Notes under the pieces: model-generated
The model's input: the letters and a program-made list of their open reading frames with translations, nothing else
Told to the model about the DNA's origin: nothing
Databases searched by the model: none
Made by a program: the position numbers and the translations under genes
From: an uncultured Eubacteriales bacterium
Lineage (GTDB): Bacteria > Bacillota > Clostridia > Oscillospirales > CAG-272
Length of the DNA stretch: 19,731 nt
Assembly (NCBI GenBank): GCA_949286815.1
Contig: CASEEB010000002.1
Span: 1 to 19,731 of the forward strand
Direction of reading: 5' to 3'
Part shown: positions 1 through 7,172 of the stretch, piece after piece
How positions within the stretch are numbered: position 1 is the stretch's first letter
Layout of the letters: each line of letters starts with the position of its first letter

Positions 1-991
1 TCACTCCTATGTACGTAACTCCGTCCGGGATAATTACAGACGTAAGTCCCTTACAGCTGGAAAAAGCGCCGTATCCGATTTCCGTTACGCCGTTCGGGAT
101 ATTTATATGTTCCAGAGAAATACATTCGGAGAAAACATTGCCCTCTATTGTCGATATCCCCTCGGGCAAACTGACTTGCGTCAGTTTTTCGCAACGCGCA
201 AAAGCGCTGTATCCGATATGAGTTACGGTTTCGGGAACATCTATCCGTTTTAAGGCGGTACATCCGTTAAACGCATAATCTCCTATGCTTATCAATCCTT
301 CCGGCAGAACAATCTCTCTCAAATTTCTTTGCGACGCGAAGGCGTAATCGGCGATTCCCAATGTATTTTCTTTAATGGAAACGTCGGTATTGGAATAAAT
401 TGTCTCATTATAAGTTATCAATACTTTTCCCGCATACACCGGACCTTCGGACTGATTTCTCAACCATGCGGTGCGCTCAAACGCTCCTTGTCCGACATAT
501 ATAACGCTATCCGGTATTCTTACGGTGCTCAGTCGTTCGCAATTAAAAAAAGCCATACTTCCGATCTTAACCACGCCGTCGGGAATTTCGACAAAATTCA
601 ATTTTTCTGCGCTTGCGAAAGCTCTGTCGCCAATGCTCGTCACGGGTATTCCGTCATATGATTCGGGAATTATCACTTCAGTGTCGTCATGCAATTCCTC
701 ATCATAATCCGTCACCGAATACGAACCGTCAACATATTTCAAATGCAAACCGTCAATAATAACACGTTCTTCCACATCCGGTTTGACAGGCTGATCCGTT
801 TCGCCTTCGGCAGTACCGGATTCTTCGGCAGTACCGGAATCTTCGGCACTGCCGGAATCTTCGGTATAACCGCCGTTTTCTCCACTCCCTTCATTGGGGG
901 TGTTTTCTTTTTTAAAGTTACAGGAAGTGAAAAATACAGATACGCTTAAAAACAAAACCACAATAACACGTAATAACTTTGTTTTAGGCAT
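1..991 (-). CDS. BspA-type leucine-rich-repeat lipoprotein, C-terminus cut by the window edge
   Basis: The frame is open from an ATG at 991 to the first base of the window, so at least 330 residues are present and the end lies outside. Residues 1-24 are a lipoprotein signal peptide: basic start MPKTK, hydrophobic core, then FFTSC with Cys24 as the likely lipidated residue. A low-complexity acidic Ser/Gly/Thr linker follows (about 30-75), containing three copies of a six-residue repeat. From about residue 105 onward there are repeats of about 23 residues of the form IPDGVxxIGxxAFxxCxxL, the LRR_5/BspA signature. They are interrupted at 176-195 by the WL...GPVYAGKVL island often seen in clostridial members. 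An AAAGGAGGG site lies 7 bases before the start. Such proteins are displayed on the cell surface and are thought to bind host or polymer ligands; the ligand here is unknown. A consensus promoter lies just upstream, so the gene is probably transcribed on its own. Confidence 0.92.
   Translation of the reverse strand, partial: MPKTKLLRVIVVLFLSVSVFFTSCNFKKENTPNEGSGENGGYTEDSGSAEDSGTAEESGTAEGETDQPVKPDVEERVIIDGLHLKYVDGSYSVTDYDEELHDDTEVIIPESYDGIPVTSIGDRAFASAEKLNFVEIPDGVVKIGSMAFFNCERLSTVRIPDSVIYVGQGAFERTAWLRNQSEGPVYAGKVLITYNETIYSNTDVSIKENTLGIADYAFASQRNLREIVLPEGLISIGDYAFNGCTALKRIDVPETVTHIGYSAFARCEKLTQVSLPEGISTIEGNVFSECISLEHINIPNGVTEIGYGAFSSCKGLTSVIIPDGVTYIGV
809..862 (-). repeat. Three tandem 18-bp repeats in the linker of the LRR lipoprotein
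   Basis: Units at 809-826, 827-844 and 845-862 differ from each other by one to a few bases. In the gene they encode the six-residue unit Glu-(Asp/Glu)-Ser-Gly-(Ser/Thr)-Ala three times. The period is a multiple of three, so gain or loss of units would only change the length of the linker between the lipid anchor and the LRR domain. Confidence 0.9.
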
Positions 992-1023
992 AACATCGCC
1001 CTCCTTTATGTGTTGTCATAAAC

Positions 1024-1052
1024 ATAATAGCATATTTAACATAAATTGTCAA
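1024..1052 (-). promoter_or_regulatory. Sigma-A-type promoter of the LRR lipoprotein gene
   Basis: On the minus strand TTGACA (1052-1047) and TATTAT (1029-1024) are separated by exactly 17 bases. The expected start point near 1017 leaves a leader of only about 26 bases, with the AAAGGAGGG site inside it, so there is little room for leader-based control. Confidence 0.85.
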
Positions 1053-1171
1053 GCTCTTTACCGAATTTTATGCAAAAGCAAAAACCGTTATTTTCTTATA
1101 TATCTTAAGCGCACATACGCTATCATTAAGTTACATTATCTTTAATAAACAAGCAAGCTATAATTATGTCC

Positions 1172-1891
1172 TTACGACCGTTTCATGGTATTGAGAGACA
1201 GCAGGGCGGCGTCCGGAGATGTATTGCAGCGCAGAGTCCATATTTTCACGTCGGAGAGCGCGCAAAGGACTTCCATCACTTTTTCCGCTTGTGTTTCGTC
1301 AGACGGGATATATGTCCGGCTTATCAGATTAGGAAGCGCGTCTTTAAATGACACAGGTTCTATGCTGTTGTCTTTTCCTCGATTAAGAAGACATATACCA
1401 CCCAAAGGCGCGCGTATGTTCCGGCTTAAACGGTGCTTGCCGTCCCACGGGCTGCCGTAAACAAAAATACCTTCTTTCGTTCTTCTCAGAAAAGGCTTGT
1501 CGTCGTTTATAATCTCCACTCTGTTTCCGAACATCTGTCTGCAAAGCCGGGCGTGCGTCGATTTTCCCACACCGGACGGGGCGGAATACAAATATGCCGT
1601 ACCGTCAAGCACGACCGCGCTGGCGTGAATGATTATCACACCGTAAGTTGACAATTCACGCGCCAGATTTCTGTGAAACGAAATGCTTTCAAGATAACCG
1701 TCCGACATATTCTGAACGTCCGGAAAAGTTTTCTTTGCATATTCCCTTTCAAAAACAATATCTTCGGGGGTTATTTCAATATTCGTCACCGCGGGAAGAC
1801 AGGTCTCATATTCTCTGCATTGATGTTTTATATAGCTTCCGGAAAATTCCGCGGAAATTATTACATCCGCAAAGCGGTAATTCTGTTTCAT
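1172..1891 (-). CDS. HPr-kinase-like P-loop protein of the type associated with PqqD and RiPP genes
   Basis: 239 residues. Visible motifs are HASAVV (about 90-94), a Walker A loop SAPSGVGKST (103-112), an IINDDKP segment (127-133) matching the Walker B/acidic region of HprK, and GSPWDGKH (146-153) with a following PLGGICLLNRG strand. This is the HPr kinase/PEP-carboxykinase-like fold. The protein is shorter than true HprK (about 310 residues) and lacks its N-terminal domain, so it is probably not the carbon-catabolite kinase. Family knowledge: small homologues sit in peptide natural product clusters, and the one in the paeninodin lasso peptide cluster phosphorylates the precursor's C-terminal Ser. 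A PqqD-like gene and a nucleotidyltransferase gene, the usual partners, lie about 10 kb away on the other strand (11590-13364). AAGGAAA lies 10 bases before the ATG. holA is upstream on the same strand, 178 bases away. The natural substrate is unknown. Confidence 0.82.
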   Translation of the reverse strand: MKQNYRFADVIISAEFSGSYIKHQCREYETCLPAVTNIEITPEDIVFEREYAKKTFPDVQNMSDGYLESISFHRNLARELSTYGVIIIHASAVVLDGTAYLYSAPSGVGKSTHARLCRQMFGNRVEIINDDKPFLRRTKEGIFVYGSPWDGKHRLSRNIRAPLGGICLLNRGKDNSIEPVSFKDALPNLISRTYIPSDETQAEKVMEVLCALSDVKIWTLRCNTSPDAALLSLNTMKRS

Positions 1892-2001
1892 GTAAGTTAT
1901 TTCCTTTATTGGAATCTGTTATTGAGTATAAATTTTCCTCAGGCAGTTATATTGAAAACTGGGGAAAATTCGGTTTTTTGGCTGAGGACAAGTCCTTTTG
2001 A

Positions 2002-2031
2002 TGTGGAAAACCCTGTGGAAACTGTGGAAAA
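2002..2031. promoter_or_regulatory. Cluster of three DnaA-box-like motifs
   Basis: On the plus strand TGTGGAAAA (2002-2010), TGTGGAAAC (2014-2022) and TGTGGAAAA (2023-2031) lie head to tail. The reverse strand reads TTTTCCACA, which differs by one base from the DnaA box TTATCCACA. All three point the same way within 30 bases, in the 178-base gap between holA and the HPrK-like gene. DnaA binding is inferred from sequence resemblance and from the nearby rpmH operon, which often borders the replication origin in Bacillota. Confidence 0.45.
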
Positions 2032-2069
2032 ACCCTTAAAAACTCCTCTTCTGATCCTTTTTTAAAAAT

Positions 2070-3095
2070 TCAAAAAGTACAGATAAGCTTTTCGAGTACC
2101 TTGTACCCGTCCGCGGTTGATTTTATGTCCATATCCGCTTTTTTGCATTTTCTGAGCAGTACGCGAGACCTTTCATCGTCAAATTTACTTTTTACAATAA
2201 GCGTTATTCTGTATTCGTGTATCTTCAGCATGTCGGAAATTTCCTTTACGGTAAATCCGCTGTTCAGCATCTCGTTTACCGACACAACGTCGCAGACAGT
2301 TTTGATTATTTCACCCATGATAAGTATCGGGTCTGTTTTTTTCGCCTTCAAATCTCCCAGTATAATGAGCGCTTTGTCTTTATCCGAGGCGTTAATCGCG
2401 TTTGTAAAAGCAAAGGCGTCGTATTCATTGGTATTTACGGATACCGACCTTACGTCATCTTCCGTCACTTCTTTTCTGCCGGATGAAAGAACATAATAAG
2501 AGATTTTTTCAGTCTCAAGCGCAAGCCTGAACATATCTCTGCCGCAGTACTCCACCGTAAACATACATACCTGCGGCGCCGCGCTCACATTGTTATGCTC
2601 GTAATGCTTTCCCACCCATGACGCGAGTCGCGAGGGTGAATTTTTCTCAAAATAAACAGGGGTAGCAAATTCCGAAAGCTTTGTAAGCAGCGCGGACGGT
2701 CTTTTAGGCAAAATTCCCCAGTCAAACCGATCCGAAGATGTGTTTATGATAACCGTATTGTAATCGTATTCATCAAGCTGCTCCAGGACAGAGCACAGAG
2801 AATCTGTCTCCCCCGACTTCATGGCATTGAAATCAAGCCCCGAAACGACAACAAGTTTTCTGTCCGACATCATCGGCATCGGCATCAGCATATCGGACAA
2901 AGCGGCGGGAGTATATGAAAGCGAGTCAAGCCTCATGTCGTTAAAAGGCGCGAAGGCGGGATCAGGAGAAATTGCTTTCGCCGCAAGGCTTAAAGCGTGA
3001 TTTTTCATATAATCTTCCTCGCCGAAAAAAAGGTACGCGTTCGCGGGAGAGTTTTTTATTTCATTACGGAATTCGGATTCTTTAAGTATTTTCAA
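2070..3095 (-). CDS. holA: DNA polymerase III delta subunit (HolA)
   Basis: HolA is the clamp-loader subunit that opens the beta sliding clamp. The N-terminus carries AYLFFGEEDY, the usual HolA start of the AAA+-like domain, then ...PMMSDRKLVVVSGLDF..., WVGKHYEHNN and a helical C-terminal domain ending LEKLICTF. The start chosen is TTG at 3095. It has AAGAAGG 8 bases upstream and gives a 341-residue protein beginning KILKESEFRNEIK, with FFGEEDY about 20 residues in, as expected for the family. In-frame starts at 3164 (ATG) and 3173 (TTG) would add 23-26 residues rich in basic and aromatic residues, unlike other HolA proteins, and have weaker ribosome binding sites. A consensus promoter lies at 3251-3223. 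The HPrK-like gene follows on the same strand after 178 bases. In most Bacillota holA lies elsewhere, next to rpsT, so its place beside rpmH is unusual. Confidence 0.93.
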   Translation of the reverse strand: MKILKESEFRNEIKNSPANAYLFFGEEDYMKNHALSLAAKAISPDPAFAPFNDMRLDSLSYTPAALSDMLMPMPMMSDRKLVVVSGLDFNAMKSGETDSLCSVLEQLDEYDYNTVIINTSSDRFDWGILPKRPSALLTKLSEFATPVYFEKNSPSRLASWVGKHYEHNNVSAAPQVCMFTVEYCGRDMFRLALETEKISYYVLSSGRKEVTEDDVRSVSVNTNEYDAFAFTNAINASDKDKALIILGDLKAKKTDPILIMGEIIKTVCDVVSVNEMLNSGFTVKEISDMLKIHEYRITLIVKSKFDDERSRVLLRKCKKADMDIKSTADGYKVLEKLICTF

Positions 3096-3222
3096 ATCTG
3101 TTACCTTCTTAAATTTTCCTGCCGTGAAAGTTTCCCGCCACCGGCAGAACTTTATTTTTATCATGCATCCCAAAACCGACGTATACAGCCGATTATTTTT
3201 TAAATTAGATAGCTACATGTAT

Positions 3223-3251
3223 ATTATAACATTTTTAAAAATGTCCGTCAA
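3223..3251 (-). promoter_or_regulatory. Sigma-A-type promoter of holA
   Basis: On the minus strand TTGACG (3251-3246) and TATAAT (3228-3223) are separated by 17 bases. The spacer contains the AT palindrome TTTTTAAAAA. Transcription would start near 3216, giving about 120 bases of leader before the TTG start. Confidence 0.83.
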
Positions 3252-3486
3252 CAAGCTTTTCACAAATTCATTGAATTTTAATTCAGACATTTAAGCAATT
3301 TTCCGATTGACAACAGAATTCTACCTCTAATATATAAGTATAGATACTTACAAATTTCTTGCTCACGCGGATTTAAAAATCAAAAGACAATTTCAAGGTT
3401 CCGGAATAATCTTGCGCAATTCTGCCCTAAAGAGCTTCTGTTTTCCAAAAATTATAAAAAAATTAATAATTTATCTTAAAAACTTC
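3252..3486. other. AT-rich intergenic stretch between the holA and rpmH promoters
   Basis: No gene is visible between the two divergent promoters. The segment is AT-rich, especially 3450-3485. It holds no canonical TTATCCACA box that I can find. One further promoter-like pair is listed separately at 3307-3336. In many Bacillota this position (upstream of rpmH) borders dnaA and the origin; neither is evident here. Confidence 0.6.
3307..3336 (+). promoter_or_regulatory. Possible upstream promoter for the rpmH operon
   Basis: TTGACA at 3307-3312 is followed after 18 bases by TATATA at 3331-3336. It would give a leader of about 265 bases before rpmH. Weaker than the promoter at 3487-3516 and unproven. 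Confidence 0.4.
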
Positions 3487-3516
3487 TTGACAAACGCCGC
3501 TGTAATCGTGTATAAT
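3487..3516 (+). promoter_or_regulatory. Main promoter of the rpmH-rnpA-yidD-yidC operon
   Basis: Perfect TTGACA (3487-3492) and perfect TATAAT (3511-3516) with an 18-base spacer. The start point is expected near 3523, giving a leader of about 88 bases ending in AAGGAGGTG ahead of rpmH. A full-consensus promoter fits the very high expression of a ribosomal protein gene. Confidence 0.9.
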
Positions 3517-3610
3517 ATAGGATGTCATTGTATAAAAGCGTAGCGCACCGAAATTTTTAGTAGAGGTGTTTGTCAAACGTTTCCCATAAACAATCAAGGA
3601 GGTGCAAATA

Positions 3611-3745
3611 ATGCTTAGAACTTATCAGCCCAAAAAACGTCAGAGAAAAAAAGAGCATGGCTTCAGAAAAAGAATGAGAACTGCCGATGGAAGAGCTGTC
3701 CTTAAAAGACGTCGCGCAAAAGGCAGAAAGAGACTGACCTATTGA
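3611..3745 (+). CDS. rpmH: 50S ribosomal protein L34
   Basis: A 44-residue, very basic protein beginning MLRTYQPKKRQRKKEHGFRK and ending GRKRLTY. This matches L34 along its whole length (TYQPKKRxRxxxHGFRxRMxTxxGRxVLxxRRxKGRxxL). AAGGAGGTG ends 6 bases before the ATG. It is the first gene of the rpmH-rnpA-yidD-yidC set and lies behind a full-consensus promoter. A 199-base gap with a long hairpin separates it from rnpA. Confidence 0.98.
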   Translation: MLRTYQPKKRQRKKEHGFRKRMRTADGRAVLKRRRAKGRKRLTY

Positions 3746-3777
3746 TTTGTCATTATCGTTGACAGATTTTGAAACAT

Positions 3778-3850
3778 AAAAACCGCCGGTGATCTAATCA
3801 TCTCAAGAGTTATAATGGCAAGTCTTGTAAGGATTAGCATCGGGGTTTTT
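3778..3850 (+). terminator. Long hairpin with a T-run between rpmH and rnpA (partial terminator or processing site)
   Basis: AAAAACC (3778-3784) can pair with GGTTTTT (3844-3850), CTAATC (3794-3799) with GATTAG (3832-3837), and CAAGA with TCTTG inside. Together these make an interrupted hairpin of about 73 bases ending in GGGGTTTTT. It lies between rpmH and rnpA, where transcript levels must fall sharply from the abundant L34 to the scarce RNase P protein, so partial termination or cleavage is a reasonable role. The function is inferred. Confidence 0.5.
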
Positions 3851-3944
3851 AACTTTGAGCGGCATATCAAAGTTCAGTGTATTGACGAAACGGCGCCGGA
3901 ATTAATATATCGTAAGCTTGGCAGTGTCATGAGAGAGGAACCGA

Positions 3945-4343
3945 ATGAAATATCCCGCTATAAAGGAACACCATCTTTATAACAAAGCATATAAATCCTC
4001 AAAACATTTCTTCGGAAGATATGTGTGCGTATATTTGCTCAAGGACCTGAAAGCGCAGAAACTGAGGAAAAGTCATCCGCAAAAGATTTATGTCAACCGT
4101 CTCGGGCTGTCGGTTTCAAAGAAGGTCGGAGGCGCTGTTTTACGCAACCGCGCCAAAAGAATTATCCGGGCAGGATACGCCGCGGTCGAGAAGGATCTGT
4201 GCAGGGGGTATTTGATAGTAATCAGCGCCAAGCCGGACATCAACGGAAAAAAAAGCACGGTTATAGGCAAGGAGCTGAAATATGCTTTTGAAAAGCTCGG
4301 AATACTTCCTGAAAAAAATGATTTCCGGGATGAAGTCAAATGA
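3945..4343 (+). CDS. rnpA: Ribonuclease P protein component
   Basis: 132 residues. RnpA binds the catalytic RNase P RNA and helps position pre-tRNA for 5' maturation. The diagnostic segment NRLGLSVSKKVGGAVLRNRAKR (about 51-72) holds the RNR motif RxxxKR of the RNA-binding helix, with the basic N-terminal region before it. GAGAGGAA lies just before the ATG. The stop overlaps the yidD start by four bases (ATGA), which indicates coupled translation. The order rpmH-rnpA-yidD-yidC is the standard bacterial one. Confidence 0.97.
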   Translation: MKYPAIKEHHLYNKAYKSSKHFFGRYVCVYLLKDLKAQKLRKSHPQKIYVNRLGLSVSKKVGGAVLRNRAKRIIRAGYAAVEKDLCRGYLIVISAKPDINGKKSTVIGKELKYAFEKLGILPEKNDFRDEVK

Positions 4344-4672
4344 AATATATTTGTTATTATTTAATACGCTTTTATCAAAAAGTTCTGTCGCCGTTAAAAC
4401 GCCAGCCTTGCTGCAGGTTTTCACCCACATGCTCGTCATATGCCGTGGAAGCGTTTATCAAACGGGGATTTTTCGTGGGATTGATACTGACGGTTTACAG
4501 AATATTAAGGTGCAATCCGTTCTGCGCCGGAGGATATGATCCGGTACCGCTTACCGGATTGAGAAACCCAAGGGACGGGTCTGACAATGATTTAGAGGTT
4601 TCCGGGGATAGGTTTGTATTCGTATACGATTTGCCTTGGAAAGAAAGCCCAAAAAGTCCGAAAAATTCGTAA
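4340..4672 (+). CDS. yidD: Membrane protein insertion efficiency factor YidD
   Basis: 110 residues. It matches the YidD family: MKYICYYLIRFYQKVLSPL, then CRFSPTCSSYAVEAFIKRG and RILRCNPFCAGGYDPVP. The conserved Cys pattern (CRFxPTCSxY ... RCNPFxxGGxDPVP) is complete. YidD is a small membrane-associated protein that helps YidC-mediated insertion. The family usually ends soon after GGxDPVP, at about 70-85 residues. Here about 40 further residues, charged and low in complexity, follow and may be a lineage-specific tail. The gene overlaps rnpA by four bases and stands 24 bases before yidC. Confidence 0.96.
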   Translation: MKYICYYLIRFYQKVLSPLKRQPCCRFSPTCSSYAVEAFIKRGFFVGLILTVYRILRCNPFCAGGYDPVPLTGLRNPRDGSDNDLEVSGDRFVFVYDLPWKESPKSPKNS

Positions 4673-4696
4673 AAATGAGAGGGACTGCAAATTCAA

Positions 4697-6157
4697 ATGA
4701 ATGAAACAAGACAAAACAAGCCTAATTCAAGGAAAAAACTGCTGATAAAGGTGGCTTTTCTGCTCGGAATACTTGTAATCGCGGTATTTATAATGTCCAG
4801 CTGCGCGGCTCCGGCGATCGATACGAGCAAAACCCCCGAGGAATGGAAAGATACAATAGTAAATTTTGACGAGGAAAAAGGATTTTTTGACCATCTCCTT
4901 TCATGGATAGGTACCTTTCTAAACTGGATAACGGTAATTATGCCGGCAAAAAGCTATATACTTGCGCTTTTTATATTCGCTATAATTGTCGAAATCGTTC
5001 TGATACCCTTTTCAATCAAACAGCAGAAAAATTCGATAAAGCAAGCCATGCTTAAACCGAAGGAAATGGCTATAAGAAACAGGTATAAGGGACGCGACGA
5101 CCGCGCCACCCAGCAGAAAGTATCGGCGGAAATCCAGGAGCTTTATCAGAAAGAAAATTTCAATATGTTTGGCGGATGCCTGCCTTTGCTTATACAGTTG
5201 CCCATAGTTATTATCCTTTATTATGTGGTTATTGACCCGCTTAAATATGTGCTTGGCATGTCGGGCGATTTTACAAACGTAGTTTACGCTTACATGACGG
5301 CCGCGCCGGAAAGCGGCGGGCTCGGACTGACCATCAGCGCGACAAGAGGAACCATAGAGGTATTGAGCAGAATGAATGTCTTGGGACTTGACGCCTTTGA
5401 GGGCATAAAAGAGTTCTGTGCAAACGGTCCCGAAGTATACGGGCAAATACAGAATGTGCTTTCCAACACGCCTAACTTCAATATAGGACCGGTCAATATG
5501 GGCTATGTTCCCCAGTTCGGGTTCACTTTTGATGAAAAATGGATGTATTGGCTTTTGCTTGTTCCGGTAGTGACGTTCGTTGTATATTTCTTTTCGATGA
5601 AGATAAACCGCAAGCTGACTTTCCAGCCGGCTCAGACCGCGGATGACAAGGCTGCGGCATGTTCCAACAATATGATGGACATCACAATGCCCATAATGAG
5701 CGTTTTCGTAACCTTTACCGTTCCCGCGGCAGTGGGTATATATTGGATTTTCAAGAGCATTGTGGGCGTCGGCAGGCAGTTTATAATGAGCAAGGCAATG
5801 CCTTTGCCGGTATTTACGGAAGAGGATTACAAGGCGGCCGAAAAAGAAATGTACGGAAAGCTGCCGAAGAAAATTCAGAAATCCGAAAACGCGGGAAAAG
5901 TCAGGTCTTTGCACCATATAGATGACGATGATTATGACGAGAACGGAAATTACTGTCCGAAGCCTCCCGAAGAAGAACAGACACCGGAACCCGAGACGAA
6001 CGAAGCTGCGGAAAAACTGCCCGACAGCAAAATGACAAAGGGAGCGACGCTTAAGGACGAATCGGACAAAAAAGACAACGCCGAAAAACCCAAGAAATCA
6101 AAAAAAGAAAAAAAATCATTATTCAGGAAAAAAGACGGCGATGACAAGCCGGAATAA
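4697..6157 (+). CDS. yidC: Membrane protein insertase YidC/Oxa1/SpoIIIJ type
   Basis: 486 residues. The N-terminal basic segment and hydrophobic stretch (17-34) end in IMSSC with Cys36, a lipoprotein-type signal as in other Bacillota YidC proteins. The first core membrane segment (about 84-105) is followed by the cytoplasmic hairpin (KQQKNSIKQAMLKP...QQKVSAEIQELYQKENFN) and by CLPLLIQLPIVIILYYVV. Later come WMYWLLLVPVVTFVVYF and the conserved end (about 328-363) ITMPIMSVFVTFTVPAAVGIYW. The segment 205-270 is a long extracytoplasmic insertion rich in Gly and Asn. The C-terminal 100 residues are first acidic and Pro-rich, then Lys-rich (KKSKKEKKSLFRKK); such basic tails bind ribosomes in some YidC homologues. 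It inserts membrane proteins with or without SecYEG, and YidD and Jag are its usual partners. Confidence 0.97.
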   Translation: MNETRQNKPNSRKKLLIKVAFLLGILVIAVFIMSSCAAPAIDTSKTPEEWKDTIVNFDEEKGFFDHLLSWIGTFLNWITVIMPAKSYILALFIFAIIVEIVLIPFSIKQQKNSIKQAMLKPKEMAIRNRYKGRDDRATQQKVSAEIQELYQKENFNMFGGCLPLLIQLPIVIILYYVVIDPLKYVLGMSGDFTNVVYAYMTAAPESGGLGLTISATRGTIEVLSRMNVLGLDAFEGIKEFCANGPEVYGQIQNVLSNTPNFNIGPVNMGYVPQFGFTFDEKWMYWLLLVPVVTFVVYFFSMKINRKLTFQPAQTADDKAAACSNNMMDITMPIMSVFVTFTVPAAVGIYWIFKSIVGVGRQFIMSKAMPLPVFTEEDYKAAEKEMYGKLPKKIQKSENAGKVRSLHHIDDDDYDENGNYCPKPPEEEQTPEPETNEAAEKLPDSKMTKGATLKDESDKKDNAEKPKKSKKEKKSLFRKKDGDDKPE

Positions 6158-6275
6158 AATGTTCGGATAGACAATGTCCGGATGGGAAGAACCGGACACA
6201 GACATAAAGTTTTATCCCTAAAATTCAATCTTTTGAGCCGCGTTGTCCGCGGAACTTATTGCATGAGGTATAATT

Positions 6276-6938
6276 GTGAAAAAAGAAGTGGTAACAACAG
6301 GAAAGACAATTGAAGATGCGGTGGCCGCGGCGGTGTCGGCGCTGAACGCATCTTCGGAAAAAGAAATCAAGTATACGGTTTTGGAAGAACCCAAAAAGGG
6401 CTTGTTCGGACTTGGCGCGGTGCCCGCCAAAATAAACGCGGTATATGTTCCGAGTCCCGAAAATCTCGCGATCGCTTTTATAAAGCAACTTGTCTCCGAT
6501 ATGGGACTTCAGGTAAACGTGGAAATGAAAGAGTCGGACGGCGAAGGAAAGCTTATAGACATCACCGGTGAAGGCGCCGGCGTGCTTATCGGTCACCATG
6601 GAGAGACGCTCGACGGGATTCAGTACCTTGCGAATCTTGCCGCCAACAAAAAGATAGACGGCGAAAAGAGAGATTATGTCAAAATCACTGTCGACGCGGA
6701 AGGATACAGGGCAAAACGCGAGGAAACTTTGAGGGCGCTTGCCAGAAGAATGGCGGAAAAGGTGCTTAAGTATAAAAAGAGCGTCATGCTTGAGCCCATG
6801 AATCCATATGAAAGAAGAATCATACATTCCGAGATACAGAATATAGACGGAGTTTCGACGAATTCGATAGGCTCGGAAAACAACCGCAAGATTGTTATTT
6901 ACCTTGAAGACCAGAAAACCGTTAAAAGTGAAGGCTGA
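6276..6938 (+). CDS. khpB: RNA-binding protein Jag/KhpB (Jag-N, KH and R3H domains)
   Basis: 220 residues starting at GTG 6276, with GAGG 7 bases upstream. The Jag_N domain (1-55) contains EEPKKGLFGLGAVPAKI. The KH domain (about 70-140) contains GEGAGVLIGHHGETLDGIQYL with its GxxG-type loop. The R3H domain (about 145-213) contains the basic helix KREETLRALARRMAEK and the ERRIIHSEIQ segment. This is the complete domain set of Jag/KhpB, which partners KhpA in global RNA binding and affects cell elongation and division in Gram-positive bacteria. It stands 118 bases after yidC, a gap with two short hairpins (GTCCGG/CCGGAC at 6176-6197 and CCGCG/CGCGG near 6240), and is followed by a strong terminator. 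It is probably the last gene of the rpmH operon. Confidence 0.96.
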   Translation: MKKEVVTTGKTIEDAVAAAVSALNASSEKEIKYTVLEEPKKGLFGLGAVPAKINAVYVPSPENLAIAFIKQLVSDMGLQVNVEMKESDGEGKLIDITGEGAGVLIGHHGETLDGIQYLANLAANKKIDGEKRDYVKITVDAEGYRAKREETLRALARRMAEKVLKYKKSVMLEPMNPYERRIIHSEIQNIDGVSTNSIGSENNRKIVIYLEDQKTVKSEG

Positions 6939-6989
6939 GGCCTTGTAATGCCTGTAATTGTCGTAAGGCAACAGATATAAAATCTGATT

Positions 6990-7022
6990 AATGGCGGAGC
7001 CTTGAATGGGCTCCGCCATTTT
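6990..7022 (+). terminator. Rho-independent terminator after jag
   Basis: AATGGCGGAGCC (6990-7001) pairs with GGCTCCGCCATT around a short loop, followed by a TTTT end. The stem is 12 bp, GC-rich and perfect. It closes the operon that starts at rpmH. Confidence 0.9.
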
Positions 7023-7058
7023 AGGTATAACTGAATTAAGATGTCTTGCCACTTGATT

Positions 7059-7116
7059 TTTTCAGTGGGGAGATACAATCTCTCACTGAAAACATTGAAT
7101 GATGGGGCTTTGCCCC
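7059..7116 (+). other. Two further hairpins between the jag terminator and mnmE
   Basis: TTTTCAGTG (7059-7067) with GAGAT (7070-7074) pairs with ATCTC (7078-7082) and CACTGAAAA (7084-7092) around the loop ACA. GGGGC (7104-7108) pairs with GCCCC (7112-7116). Neither is followed by a clear T-run. They may belong to the mnmE leader, a second terminator or a remnant repeat element. I see no promoter of good quality for mnmE in 7023-7172. Confidence 0.5.
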
Positions 7117-7172
7117 TTATTGAATAAAAATCCGGATTGTTTTTCTGTCATAAAAAAGGAGATACAGCATTT

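Noticed and set aside
5012..5917. 301-residue minus-strand frame inside yidC
   Set aside because: It is antisense to a complete, clearly conserved yidC and has the composition of a mirrored frame.
6225..7052. 275-residue minus-strand frame opposite jag
   Set aside because: It runs through the terminator hairpin and mirrors the conserved jag gene; no ribosome binding site or family features.
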